Shown: piece after piece, positions 1 through 8,584 of the stretch
How the letters are laid out: the number at the start of each line of letters is the position of its first letter
How positions within the stretch are numbered: position 1 is the first letter of the stretch
From: PALSA-1353 sp050014015
Lineage (GTDB): Bacteria > Planctomycetota > Phycisphaerae > Tepidisphaerales > Tepidisphaeraceae
Direction: 5' to 3'
Assembly: GCA_050014015.1 (NCBI GenBank)
Contig: JBEKEC010000021.1
Location: forward strand, 11,237 to 75,236
DNA: 64,000 nt
Notes under the pieces: generated by a model
What the model was told of the DNA's origin: nothing
Database searches by the model: none
The model's input: the letters and a program-made list of their open reading frames with translations, nothing else
Translations under genes and position numbers: made by a program

Positions 1-385
1 TGAGGGCGATGCGCTCACCTTGTATGTCTACGGCGCTGGAACGTCCGATGGCGAAGGCGGCGCTTTCTCCCTGGCGGCAGGCAATGATGGGAGCGGCACC
101 GTAACAACCAATTCCAGCAATTCGGCTTTATATTACGGCGTATTCACCCCCAACGGTGGAAGCACCCTGACCGCCCAAGGTGAGGCGTGGAACATGTTGA
201 CCGGCCAAGTGGACTCCAGCGGTGACGTTACCCTTACGGACGTGGCAAATTCCGATGGTTCCAAGCCGGCCATGAACGGTTTTCAGCTCGACATCGTTGT
301 CCCCGGTGTCCCCGAGCCGGCCTCCTTGGGCTTGCTGACGTTGGGCGGCCTGGGTCTCTTGGCCCGCAGACGACGCAAGACGTGA
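1..385 (+). CDS. PEP-CTERM sorting domain protein, C-terminal part (5' truncated by window edge)
   Basis: The frame is open from the first bases of the window to a TGA at 383-385, so only the C-terminus of an exported protein is visible. The last ~25 residues form a PEP-CTERM signal: a Val-Pro-Glu-Pro motif, a hydrophobic Leu/Gly-rich helix and a terminal cluster of four Arg plus Lys-Thr. In this family the tail is recognised by an exosortase at the inner membrane, and the protein ends up at the cell surface or in the matrix. The part upstream is rich in Gly, Ser, Thr and Asn with no recognisable enzymatic domain, as in many planctomycete PEP-CTERM proteins. A TTG at 20 could be read as a start, but the frame is open before it, so the true start lies outside. 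A strong terminator follows at 423-454. Confidence 0.85.
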   Translation, partial: EGDALTLYVYGAGTSDGEGGAFSLAAGNDGSGTVTTNSSNSALYYGVFTPNGGSTLTAQGEAWNMLTGQVDSSGDVTLTDVANSDGSKPAMNGFQLDIVVPGVPEPASLGLLTLGGLGLLARRRRKT

Positions 386-422
386 TGCGACTGCCGTGAC
401 AATCTGATCTTCCGAAGAGTCG

Positions 423-454
423 ACTCCGCCGATCATCATCGGCGGAGTTTTTTT
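423..454 (+). terminator. Rho-independent terminator
   Basis: An 11-bp perfect stem (423-433 pairing with 438-448) with a 4-nt loop is followed directly by seven T. It sits 37 nt after the stop of the PEP-CTERM gene and just before the 3' end of the convergent GT41 gene. The U-tract is only on the plus-strand side, so it serves the PEP-CTERM gene. Confidence 0.88.
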
Positions 455-459
455 ATGGC

Positions 460-2322
460 TCATTTAGCCCGACCGGCGCACCAGGACCGCCAGATATCCC
501 GGTAGGCCGCTTCGACGTTTCGGGCGAACGCCGCCGCGTCCATCACCGGCGAGCCTCTCATTCGATTTCGCATCGTGGCGCGAAGTTCCGCCAGGCGCGG
601 CAGATCGCCCGCCAGCTTCACCGCGATGTCGGCATACTGGCGCGATGTTTGCGCCGCCAGATCGCTCAAACCCAGATTGCTCATCACGCTGAAGCCCAGG
701 CGCTGGCAATAGGTGCCTCCGGCCAGGGACACCACCGGCACGCCCATCCACAGACCGTGGCAGGTGACGGTATGGCCGTTCACGGGAAAGCTGTCCAGGA
801 TCACGTCCACGCGCTGATGGATTGCCAGATATTCATCAAATTTCTGCTGATACAGGAGCGTCAACCGTTCCGGTTCAACGCCGCGGCGCTGGAACAGAGC
901 GACGATACGCTGCTGGACGCTGGGGTATCGCAATCCGTCTGCCACCATGATCAGACGCGATCGGGGAACCTGGCTCAGCACGGTGCACCAGCATTCCAAC
1001 AGAGGCTGATTGATCTTCGGCAGGATGCTGAAGCTGCCGAAAGTCACGTAACCGTTGGCAAGCGCGGGCAGCGGCGCGACGGGGGGCGCATCGGCGGGCG
1101 GAGAATAACAGGCGAAGGTTTGGGGCAGACGCAACAGCCGCTCGCTGTGAAATGGCTCGGTCATGCCAGGGGGATCTGCAAAGGCGTCGGTGATACGGTA
1201 GTCGATGGCGTCCATGCCGGTGGTGTCGATGTAGCCCAGATAGCTCACCTGCACCGGCGCCGGCCTGGTGGCAAAAACCAGAAGCCGACCGCCGCCCGTG
1301 TGACCCGCCAGGTCCACGAGGATGTCGATCTGGTCCTGGCGGATCAACTGGCGCACGTCGGCGTCGCCGCGGCCGGTGATGTCGCGCCAGCTGGGGGCCA
1401 TTTTTCGGAGTCGATCGGTTGTCGCGTCGGGCTTGACCATGTCGGCATAGCAGAAAACCTCGACCTGCCGCTGATCGTGCGCGGCCAGGAGACTTTCGAT
1501 GAAAAACGAGACGGCATGCTGGCGAAAATCCGGCGACACGTAACCGACGCGGAGGCGCCGCTGTGGATCGGCGGTATTGGCATGTGGCTGCGCCAGGCGG
1601 GCCAGCGGCTGGGCATGGGACCGGTTCCAGGCAACGTGCTGCTGATAAATCGCCTTGGGATCGCAGCGAAGCTGGAAGTGCAAGGCATAAATGAGGCTGG
1701 CACGGGCGCCGCGGAATCCGGGGTCAATTCGCAAAGCCCGGCGGTACTCGGCGATGGCCTGGTCAATCAGGCCCAGCGCCTGCAAGGCCAGGCCCAGGTT
1801 GGAATGAGCCGCCGCGAAGTCGGGGCGGAGCTGAATCGCCCGGCGATGCGAGGCGACGGCGGCTTCGGCCTGACCGCTGGCGCGCAACACGATGCCCAGG
1901 CCATCGTGCGCCTCCGGGAAATCAGAACGCAGCGCGATGGCTCGACGCAGGACCCGGATCGACTCCTCAAACTGGTTGCGCAGGCCCAGCGCGGCGCCCA
2001 GATTGGCATACGCTTCGGCGAAATCCTTGCGAACGTCGATGGCGCCTCGATAGGCGGCAATCGCCTGTTCGATGCGGCCGCAGGCCATCAGCGCGCTGCC
2101 CAAATCGAAGCGCGCCTCGGCATTTTGCGGCTGGAATTGGATCGACTGCGCGATGAGTTGCGCCGCAAGGTCGGGCCGACCCGCGCGATGGACGAGTTTT
2201 CCGAGCAAACACAGAGCCAAAGGCTGCTGCGGCTGTGCGGCCAGGATTTGCCGGCACACCGCCTCGGCCTGCGCAAACCGGCCGGCCAGGAAATGCTGCC
2301 GTGCGGTTTCAAAACTCTCCAT
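460..2322 (-). CDS. TPR-repeat O-GlcNAc transferase-like (GT41, SPINDLY family) protein
   Basis: 620 aa. Residues ~1-210 are a run of about six tetratricopeptide repeats. Residues ~255-615 are a GT41 catalytic region like that of eukaryotic OGT and SPINDLY. Visible signatures are GYVSPDFRQH near residue 260 (its His matches the conserved active-site region His of OGT), a Pro-Lys-Ile segment after FGSFSIL that carries the sugar-nucleotide-binding Lys, and DSFPVNGHTV followed by a WMGVPVV stretch near the end. The family transfers a sugar (GlcNAc or fucose) to Ser/Thr of proteins, and donor and targets cannot be read here. No signal peptide, so cytoplasmic. It starts 60 nt after the stop of the lipoprotein GH28 gene on the same strand and may be cotranscribed with it. 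A longer paralogue lies at 24415-26517. Confidence 0.85.
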   Translation of the reverse strand: MESFETARQHFLAGRFAQAEAVCRQILAAQPQQPLALCLLGKLVHRAGRPDLAAQLIAQSIQFQPQNAEARFDLGSALMACGRIEQAIAAYRGAIDVRKDFAEAYANLGAALGLRNQFEESIRVLRRAIALRSDFPEAHDGLGIVLRASGQAEAAVASHRRAIQLRPDFAAAHSNLGLALQALGLIDQAIAEYRRALRIDPGFRGARASLIYALHFQLRCDPKAIYQQHVAWNRSHAQPLARLAQPHANTADPQRRLRVGYVSPDFRQHAVSFFIESLLAAHDQRQVEVFCYADMVKPDATTDRLRKMAPSWRDITGRGDADVRQLIRQDQIDILVDLAGHTGGGRLLVFATRPAPVQVSYLGYIDTTGMDAIDYRITDAFADPPGMTEPFHSERLLRLPQTFACYSPPADAPPVAPLPALANGYVTFGSFSILPKINQPLLECWCTVLSQVPRSRLIMVADGLRYPSVQQRIVALFQRRGVEPERLTLLYQQKFDEYLAIHQRVDVILDSFPVNGHTVTCHGLWMGVPVVSLAGGTYCQRLGFSVMSNLGLSDLAAQTSRQYADIAVKLAGDLPRLAELRATMRNRMRGSPVMDAAAFARNVEAAYRDIWRSWCAGRAK

Positions 2323-2382
2323 AACGCGTCATATTAGCACGGGCCGGTCCGCAAATCCGGCACGACCGGGAAAGGCTGCAAC

Positions 2383-3996
2383 TCACTTAAGCGATTGTGG
2401 AACGTCGTCCACGTCTTCCATGGTCAGGTGGGTGGCATTCTGAATTTGAAAAACGGGAACGGCGGCGGATTTGACGTGGACGTCGCGCAGAGTGATTCGG
2501 TCGGCATCGACGATCGCGCCGCCCAGTTTGGAGACAATGTCGGCGTGCTCGATCGTGACGTTCTCCAACGGAAGCTCGGGCAGGCCGCGCAACTGCATGG
2601 CGATGTTGGCGCCGTGGCAGACGATGTTGCGGATGGTGATGCCGCGGAATTGCGGCGTTCCCGGTCCGAGCGGCTCGCGGGGCTCCTGGGTGACGATCAG
2701 CGGCTTGGCCACGGGCGGATCGGGCTGGGGAGCATCCGAGTCGGCGCTTGGGGCCGTCGTACCGCGCCGGGTCGTCGGCGGTCTCCTAATCATGTAGTAC
2801 ATGTCAACCGAAATACACGAGTTGGTGATGTCCCACATCTCGAGGTCGTGGATATTGACGTTCTCGACCACTCCGCCGCGGCCGCGCACCGTTTTGAATC
2901 GAAGCGCCTCGTCCGTCCCGCGCAGGACGCAGTCGTAAACCTCGACGTTGCGTACGCCTCCGGACATCTCGCTGCCGATCGCGATCCCGCCGTGACCACG
3001 GCCCAGCGTGCAATGCGCGATCGTCACGTTTTGGGTCGGACGTGTGGGCGTCGGCCGGCCCGGCCGCCGTCGGCCCGATTTCAAGCACACCACGTCGTCG
3101 CCCGCCGATATGTCGCTGTTGGTTACCGACACGTCTTGGCAGGAATCGATGTCAATCCCATCCCCGTTCTGCGCGTAATAGGGATTGAAAATCGTGACGC
3201 GGCGCACGGTGACGTTGTCGCTCAAAAGCAAATGGACGTTCCAGCTCGCGGAATTGCGGAAAGTCGGACCTTCCAAAAGCACGCGGCGGCAGTTGGAGAG
3301 CAAAACCAGCGGCGGCCGCAGCAAATCGCGGTAGGGCTGGAAATCCTCAACCTGCAGAGGCCGGGAAGACTGGCGCAATTCCGTGAGCCCTCTTTGGCCG
3401 CTCAACCAGACTTGCGAGGGGTACCAGGTTTGGGCCCTTCGATCCACGACCCCGCCCGTTTGCACCAGGGCGTCCCATTCGGCGGGCGTGAGCTTGGATT
3501 TTTTCACCGGGCGCCACGCGCCGCCCTGCCCGTCGATAATCCCCGCACCGGTGATCGACACGTCATCCAACTGATCGCCCGACAACGGCGAGCTGCACAT
3601 GACCGTTTGCTGCCCCTCGTAGTTGCTGAGCGCGAGGGGATAGTCGTCAAAGTTTCGGCTGAAGAGAAGCAAAGCGCCGGGGTCGAGGTGCAAGTCGATG
3701 TGGCTCATGAGATGGATCGGCCCGGTGAGCCAGGTGCCGGTGGGAATGGCGACATGCCCACCGCCGGCGCCGGCGCAAGCGGCAATCGCCTTGCCGATGG
3801 CCGCCGCGTTGTCCGTCTTGCCATCCCCGATGGCGCCGAAATCCAGAATGCTCACGGTGTGCGCGGGAATATCCGGCAAGACGATCGCCGGCTGCGCGGA
3901 CACTGTCGGCGCCTCGGCCGCGGGCGGTTGCGCCTGGCAACCCGCCAACGCCAACAGGGCCGAAAAAATCGCCGATGTCCAGAATGTTCTTTTCAT
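2383..3996 (-). CDS. Glycoside hydrolase family 28 (polygalacturonase-like) lipoprotein
   Basis: 537 aa. The start at 3996 gives MKRTF, a hydrophobic stretch and a lipobox ending LAGC, so a lipoprotein is predicted. A longer frame upstream only overlaps the preceding gene. The mature part opens with DFGAIGDGKTDN, the usual start of GH28 right-handed beta-helix enzymes. GH28 catalytic elements are NGDGIDID, AGDDVVCLKSG (paired Asp) and GHGG followed by IGSEMSGGVRN. An Arg/Pro/Thr-rich insertion near residue 440 is unusual. Its ATG overlaps the TGA of the preceding GH28 gene in an ATGA arrangement, so the two are translationally coupled. It probably hydrolyses alpha-1,4-galacturonan or a related rhamnogalacturonan at the cell surface. 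The exact substrate is not readable. Confidence 0.88.
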   Translation of the reverse strand: MKRTFWTSAIFSALLALAGCQAQPPAAEAPTVSAQPAIVLPDIPAHTVSILDFGAIGDGKTDNAAAIGKAIAACAGAGGGHVAIPTGTWLTGPIHLMSHIDLHLDPGALLLFSRNFDDYPLALSNYEGQQTVMCSSPLSGDQLDDVSITGAGIIDGQGGAWRPVKKSKLTPAEWDALVQTGGVVDRRAQTWYPSQVWLSGQRGLTELRQSSRPLQVEDFQPYRDLLRPPLVLLSNCRRVLLEGPTFRNSASWNVHLLLSDNVTVRRVTIFNPYYAQNGDGIDIDSCQDVSVTNSDISAGDDVVCLKSGRRRPGRPTPTRPTQNVTIAHCTLGRGHGGIAIGSEMSGGVRNVEVYDCVLRGTDEALRFKTVRGRGGVVENVNIHDLEMWDITNSCISVDMYYMIRRPPTTRRGTTAPSADSDAPQPDPPVAKPLIVTQEPREPLGPGTPQFRGITIRNIVCHGANIAMQLRGLPELPLENVTIEHADIVSKLGGAIVDADRITLRDVHVKSAAVPVFQIQNATHLTMEDVDDVPQSLK

Positions 3997-5333
3997 TTGA
4001 CGCTGCTTTCTCGCGATGTCGCCTCGTTCAATCCTTCCACCGTCGCATCCACGATCGCAGGCTTGTCGGCGGAGCCCGATAGGACGCAGTTGTCGAACTT
4101 GATCCCCCGGGCATGGGCGATTTGGATCGCCTGCGTAGCCGAAATCCGCACGTTGGTCAAAACGACGTCCTCGATCGGCATTTCCGGAAGCCCGACGATC
4201 TGGCCGGCGATCGACCCGTTCGTCGAGGTCACGTCGCGGATGCGGATATGCCGCCATATCGGGGTGCGATTATCAATCTCAAAGGCGCGATCCTGGTCGG
4301 GATGAACCGGAATTTTCGGATAATAACTGGTGATCAGAATGGAATTCCTGACGTTCTTCATGGTGAGATTCTGATAGGTGAGATATTCCACCAGCCCGCC
4401 GCGCCCGCGCGGAGATTTCAGCCGAATCCCCGCCTCCGTGCCGTCGAAACTGCAATTCTCAACCACCATGTTCCGCAACCCGCCGCTCGATTCGCTTCCC
4501 ACCGACATTCCATGCCCGTGCAGAAACGTGCAGCCGGTCACCAGAATGTTCTCGCACGATGGCCGATTCGGATCGTACCGGGTGCCGGCCTTCACCGCGA
4601 TGCAGTCGTCTCCCGTGTCGATCGTGCAAGCCCGAATTTCGACGTTCATGCCCGAGGGATCGATCCCGTCGGTATTCGGCGAAACGGCCGGAGCCTTGAC
4701 GTGAACTCCCTCAATGGTCACGTCCCGGCATTGCGCCGGAACCAAATGAAACATCGGCGAATTGGTCAGGGTGATTCCCTGCACCAGCACGCGCGTACAG
4801 CGGACAAGTTCGATGAGCCTGGGCCGTCGAGGTATCCATTCCCACACAATCGGGTCGCTATTTTTTGGAGGGACGAACTTCCTCCACCACTGCGCCCCGT
4901 GTCCGTCGATGGTTCCCGATCCGGTGATGGCAACGTCGTGACCGTTCTTCAACGTGATGCAGTTTTGGTATTGTCCCTTGTTCAGTGGGAAATCATCGGG
5001 CTTGTCGCTGAGAAGGATGGTCGATCCGCCTTCGAGATGAAGATTGAGATTGCTGGCGAGCACAAACGGCGCCGTAAGGAACGTTCCCGGCGGAACATCG
5101 ACGGTTCCTCCGCCGGCGTTGCGGCAGGCGGCGATCGCTTTTACGATCGAGCCGGTGTCGTAGGTCTTGCCGTCGCCGACCGCCCCGTAATCCGTAATCC
5201 TGAAGGTGCGATCGGGAATGCTCGGCCGGGCGACCGTAAAATCGGACGGCAGCGTCGCCTGCGACATCGCCGCCGGCGCAAACGCCAAAAACGCCCCGAC
5301 ACCCAAGATACCCTTCCAAAACAACGGATTCAT
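3993..5333 (-). CDS. Secreted glycoside hydrolase family 28 protein
   Basis: 446 aa with an N-terminal signal peptide (MNPLFWKG, hydrophobic core, AMSQA). GH28 hallmarks are DYGAVGDGKTYD near the mature N-terminus, NTDGIDPSG, TGDDCIAVKAG and HGHGMSVGSESSGG, which supply the catalytic Asp residues and the His. Its length is normal for bacterial polygalacturonases. It is the second gene of a minus-strand operon, beginning 52 nt after the XylR-type regulator and overlapping the next GH28 by 4 nt. Together with the divergent GH28 at 7006-8583 it points to pectin or rhamnogalacturonan use. Activity could be exo- or endo-polygalacturonase or rhamnogalacturonan hydrolase. Confidence 0.9.
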   Translation of the reverse strand: MNPLFWKGILGVGAFLAFAPAAMSQATLPSDFTVARPSIPDRTFRITDYGAVGDGKTYDTGSIVKAIAACRNAGGGTVDVPPGTFLTAPFVLASNLNLHLEGGSTILLSDKPDDFPLNKGQYQNCITLKNGHDVAITGSGTIDGHGAQWWRKFVPPKNSDPIVWEWIPRRPRLIELVRCTRVLVQGITLTNSPMFHLVPAQCRDVTIEGVHVKAPAVSPNTDGIDPSGMNVEIRACTIDTGDDCIAVKAGTRYDPNRPSCENILVTGCTFLHGHGMSVGSESSGGLRNMVVENCSFDGTEAGIRLKSPRGRGGLVEYLTYQNLTMKNVRNSILITSYYPKIPVHPDQDRAFEIDNRTPIWRHIRIRDVTSTNGSIAGQIVGLPEMPIEDVVLTNVRISATQAIQIAHARGIKFDNCVLSGSADKPAIVDATVEGLNEATSRESSVK

Positions 5334-5385
5334 GATGTCGCTGTTCCCTCGGTTTCCTCCGACAGGTCCTGGCCGCCCGTGAAAC

Positions 5386-6690
5386 TCATTTATTGCGCCC
5401 GCTACGATATCGCGCCGGCGTTTCCCCCAGTGCTGCGCGGAAGACGCGGGTCATATACTGCACGCTGCTGAAGCCCGTCACCCGCGCCACCTGCTTGATC
5501 GTCATGTCCGGGCTCAAGAGCAATTCCTTCACCCGCGACAGCCGAACCCGCTCGATTTCTTCGTGAATCGTCCGACCGATCACCCGTTTCAAACGCTGTT
5601 GAAGGCTCGCCCGCGACATTCCCATGTGCGTCAACACGTCCACCACCCTCAGGCCCTGGCATCCGTTCTCACGGATATATCGCAGGGTGAGGTTGACCTC
5701 ATCGTCGTCGCTGGCCACGGTATCGGTCGATAGCCGTGTGTATATTCCCCGGGGCGCAAGCCGCTGGGCATTCGGCGGCGCGGTCTTGCCCTGCATCATC
5801 TCATCGAGCAGCGCGGCTGCCGTGTAACCGATGTGTTCCGCGTTGACGTCCACGCTGGTCAGGGGAGGAATCGACAGATCGCACAAATGCTCGTCGTTGT
5901 CCGCGCCGATCACCGCGACTTCGTCCGGCACCATCGCCCCGCACCGGCGGCATGCATCCAATACCTGCAATCCTCTCTCATCGTTGCATGCCATCACCCC
6001 GACCGGCTTGGGCAATGAGCCGATCCATTTCGACAGCCGCTCCTGTTCCATTTCCCAATCATCCTCAACCGGCAGATTTTCGGCGGGAAAGACCTCGCAG
6101 CTTCCCCCGGATTGGCGAACCAAGTTGGCAAAGCTCTCGCCGCGTTCATCCAATCCGGGATGGACTCCGGCGGGCCGCCCGCAAAACGCGAAATTCTTCA
6201 GCCCCCGCTCCAACAGATGCTCCGCCGCCAGCCTGGCGATCTGGTCGTGGTCGGGCCCCACGTACGGGAACGGCAATTCCGCCACGGTTCCGCGCAGGTT
6301 CACGACGGGCACACCGGATTTTAGGAGCAACTGGGCGATCTCCGGCGTATCGATGCGAGCCAGAATCCCGTCGCCCCGCCAGTTGGTCAGCCAGGGCGGG
6401 GGGGGATCGCCCAGGCCGTGCGGATGGAAATACGTCGACCAACCCCCATGTTCGCGATTGTATTTCGTCACCCCGCGCAGCAAACCTCGGCCATAAGACC
6501 CGCTGGTCTCAATCAGCAACGCCACGTGCCGCATGGGAGCTCGCACCAGTTCCAGCCGCGGGGCATTGCGCGATTGCGCAGCAGGCTGCTGGGTCGATAA
6601 CCCTGCCATTCCAGCGTCGTCCGACGCCGGTCGCGGTTTGATCCGCGCCCCCGGCTTCTTCGCCTCGCGCCGTTTGGAAGCCGATTTCAT
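5386..6690 (-). CDS. XylR-type AraC-family regulator with LacI-like sugar-binding domain
   Basis: 434 aa from the ATG at 6690; a TTG at 6741 would add 17 residues. After a basic Ala/Pro-rich leader, residues ~50-320 form a LacI/periplasmic-binding-type sensor: RHVALLIETSGSYGRGLLRG, then YVGPDHDQIARLAAEHL and VAVIGADND. The last ~100 residues are an AraC-type double helix-turn-helix (MGMSRASLQQRLKR, then VARVTGFSSVQYMTRVFR). This architecture is that of E. coli XylR, where a sugar bound to the sensor activates transcription. It heads an operon with two GH28 genes and diverges from a third, so it probably controls all of them in response to an oligouronide or similar sugar. The ligand is inferred from context only. 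Confidence 0.87.
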   Translation of the reverse strand: MKSASKRREAKKPGARIKPRPASDDAGMAGLSTQQPAAQSRNAPRLELVRAPMRHVALLIETSGSYGRGLLRGVTKYNREHGGWSTYFHPHGLGDPPPPWLTNWRGDGILARIDTPEIAQLLLKSGVPVVNLRGTVAELPFPYVGPDHDQIARLAAEHLLERGLKNFAFCGRPAGVHPGLDERGESFANLVRQSGGSCEVFPAENLPVEDDWEMEQERLSKWIGSLPKPVGVMACNDERGLQVLDACRRCGAMVPDEVAVIGADNDEHLCDLSIPPLTSVDVNAEHIGYTAAALLDEMMQGKTAPPNAQRLAPRGIYTRLSTDTVASDDDEVNLTLRYIRENGCQGLRVVDVLTHMGMSRASLQQRLKRVIGRTIHEEIERVRLSRVKELLLSPDMTIKQVARVTGFSSVQYMTRVFRAALGETPARYRSGRNK

Positions 6691-7005
6691 CAAATTTGAC
6701 CTGGATGAAGGGGCCAAAAGCTGCCTCCGAACTCTAGGCAATTTAGCACGCCGAGGCCTTTTCTATACATATCCGATCAAAAATTATAAAAGTTTTACAT
6801 ATTTCTACCATCGCTCGCGGATATTTCTTATTAGAGCCGCTGGCGCGGCCATTTATGCCGGATCCCGGCTACGTTCAGGGTAATAAAGGATGAAACCTTT
6901 GCACAAATTCATTCCCAGCGACCGGGGGTGCTTTCAGTATGGTAAACTTCAATGTTGTCAGCGTTCTCCCTTGGGTAGCTTTCCCAAGTTGAATTTGGAG
7001 TTGGT
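6691..7005. promoter_or_regulatory. Divergent control region between regulator and GH28 gene
   Basis: About 315 nt without a gene separate the regulator from the plus-strand GH28. An AT-rich block at ~6760-6830, on the side nearer the regulator, is strikingly different from the GC-rich surroundings. A perfect 6-bp inverted repeat (6970-6975 with 6983-6988) lies just before the ribosome-binding GGAG at 6997-7000 that sets the GH28 start at 7006. Promoters for both directions and the regulator's operators are expected here, but no box can be assigned with certainty. Confidence 0.45.
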
Positions 7006-8583
7006 ATGAGTTGCGTCCGGAGTTCATCCCAAAAGCAAATCTCCATGGCCGCGCGCGCCCCCAAAGGCGCTCACAATGGGGATTGGCTTAATGTGTTGAG
7101 CACCGGCGCCCTGGTGGATGGGTCGGCGCCCTCCACCGCATCCATCCAGCGGGCAATCGATCTCTGCGGCGGCGGCGGCGGCGGAACCGTCTTCATCCCC
7201 GCCGGAAAATATATCGTCGGAACCCTCTGGATGCGCAGCAACGTTACGCTACATCTGGACTCCGGCGCAACCCTGCTCGGCGACTGCGACCCCGGTTCTT
7301 ATCCAATTTGGAAAACCCAATGGGAAGGCCCCAATTCCCGGCCCTCCCACGCACCCATTATTGCCGGCGAAGGACTCACCAACATCGCCGTCACCGGCCG
7401 CGGCCTCATCGACGGACGCGGTCAGAACTGGTGGGAGGCCTTCAATCAGGGAACGCTCCGGAACGTCCGTCCGCACATCCTCCGCCTCGTCGATTGCCGC
7501 GACATACTCATCGACGGAATCCATTTCGCCAATTCTCCCCGATGGACGCTCAATCCCGTGGCGTGCGACAATCTCACGATCACCAAAGTCACCATCCGCA
7601 ATCCCCCGGATTCGCCGAACACCGATGGCATCGATCCCGATTCGTGCAGCAACGTCCACATTGCCGATTGCCATATCGACGTTGGTGACGATTGCATCGC
7701 CATCAAATCCGGCTGCGAAGAGGACGGGCGCCGGCTCCTGCGGCCTTGCCAGAACGTCACCATTTCCAATTGCACGATGCTTCACGGGCACGGGGGCGTG
7801 GTGATCGGGAGCGAAATGTCGGGCGGGGTGCGAAACGTGGCGATCACCAACTGCGTGTTCTGCGGCACCGACCGGGGAATCCGGCTGAAATCCCGCCGGG
7901 GCCGCGGCAACGCCGTCGAGGACCTCCGCGTCGACAACATCGTCATGGACGAGGTCCTGTGCCCGATCGTCCTGAATCTTTTTTACGTCTGCGGCGCCGC
8001 GAAGAACAGCCAGTTGCTCGACCCCGCCCCGCAGCCGGTCACCCCGGGCACCCCGCAATTCCGCCGGTTGCGGTTCAGCAACATCATCGCGCGCAAGGTG
8101 AAATACGCCGCCGCCTTCATGCTCGGACTTCCGGAAATGTTTGTCGATGACGTGGTGCTGGACGGAATCTCCGTGTACATGGACGCCGCCAACACGCAGG
8201 CCGGATCGCCCGCCATGGCCGCCGGCGTCGCCGACATGTGCCGCGCCGGACTCGTCCTCAAAAACGCCCGCAACGTCAAGCTCCGCCGGATCGACCTCTA
8301 CGATCAACTGGGTCCGGCGATCACGATCAACAATTCCCAGGACATTTTCGTCAGCGACCTCTGCGCCAGCGCCGGGGACGGACCTCTGATGGTGGTCGAT
8401 GGCGCGGATTCATGCGTCGCCGATGAAGATGACGCGGTGTACGGCGGCATGCAAACGAGCCAGGAAGCCCAGCGAATTCGCACCTTCACGCGCAGCTGGC
8501 GCTACGGCCGGCGCCGCAGCTCTGGCGCCGCCAGCGAAGCCGCACTCTCTAAACTCGCCGCCAAGTCCCCCGATCGCAGTTGA
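7006..8583 (+). CDS. Glycoside hydrolase family 28 protein without signal peptide
   Basis: 525 aa. A GGAG six nt upstream supports the ATG at 7006; a second Met 13 codons in is possible. The N-terminus (MSCVRSSSQKQ) is polar, with no signal peptide or lipobox, unlike the two GH28 genes across the divergent promoter. Fold and active-site signatures are present: NTDGIDPDS, VGDDCIAIKSG, HGHGGVVIGSEMSGGVRN and a long C-terminal beta-helix. The C-terminal ~60 residues are Arg/Ser-rich and probably outside the catalytic fold. A cytoplasmic GH28 would act on imported oligogalacturonides released by the exported enzymes. The other option is export by a route not visible here. The gene ends one nt short of the convergent glgP stop. 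Confidence 0.86.
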   Translation: MSCVRSSSQKQISMAARAPKGAHNGDWLNVLSTGALVDGSAPSTASIQRAIDLCGGGGGGTVFIPAGKYIVGTLWMRSNVTLHLDSGATLLGDCDPGSYPIWKTQWEGPNSRPSHAPIIAGEGLTNIAVTGRGLIDGRGQNWWEAFNQGTLRNVRPHILRLVDCRDILIDGIHFANSPRWTLNPVACDNLTITKVTIRNPPDSPNTDGIDPDSCSNVHIADCHIDVGDDCIAIKSGCEEDGRRLLRPCQNVTISNCTMLHGHGGVVIGSEMSGGVRNVAITNCVFCGTDRGIRLKSRRGRGNAVEDLRVDNIVMDEVLCPIVLNLFYVCGAAKNSQLLDPAPQPVTPGTPQFRRLRFSNIIARKVKYAAAFMLGLPEMFVDDVVLDGISVYMDAANTQAGSPAMAAGVADMCRAGLVLKNARNVKLRRIDLYDQLGPAITINNSQDIFVSDLCASAGDGPLMVVDGADSCVADEDDAVYGGMQTSQEAQRIRTFTRSWRYGRRRSSGAASEAALSKLAAKSPDRS

Positions 8584-8584
8584 A

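Noticed and set aside
649..2337. Long open frame antisense to the GT41 gene
   Set aside because: It mirrors the GT41 frame on the other strand, with composition typical of antisense GC-rich DNA, no family motif and no ribosome site.
3997..4257. 87-codon N-terminal extension of the lipoprotein GH28 frame
   Set aside because: It would overlap the upstream GH28 gene and hide the lipoprotein signal. The ATGA overlap start at 3996 is better.
2395..4305. Long open frame antisense to the GH28 lipoprotein gene
   Set aside because: Gly/Arg/His-rich shadow of the GH28 coding strand without any recognisable domain.
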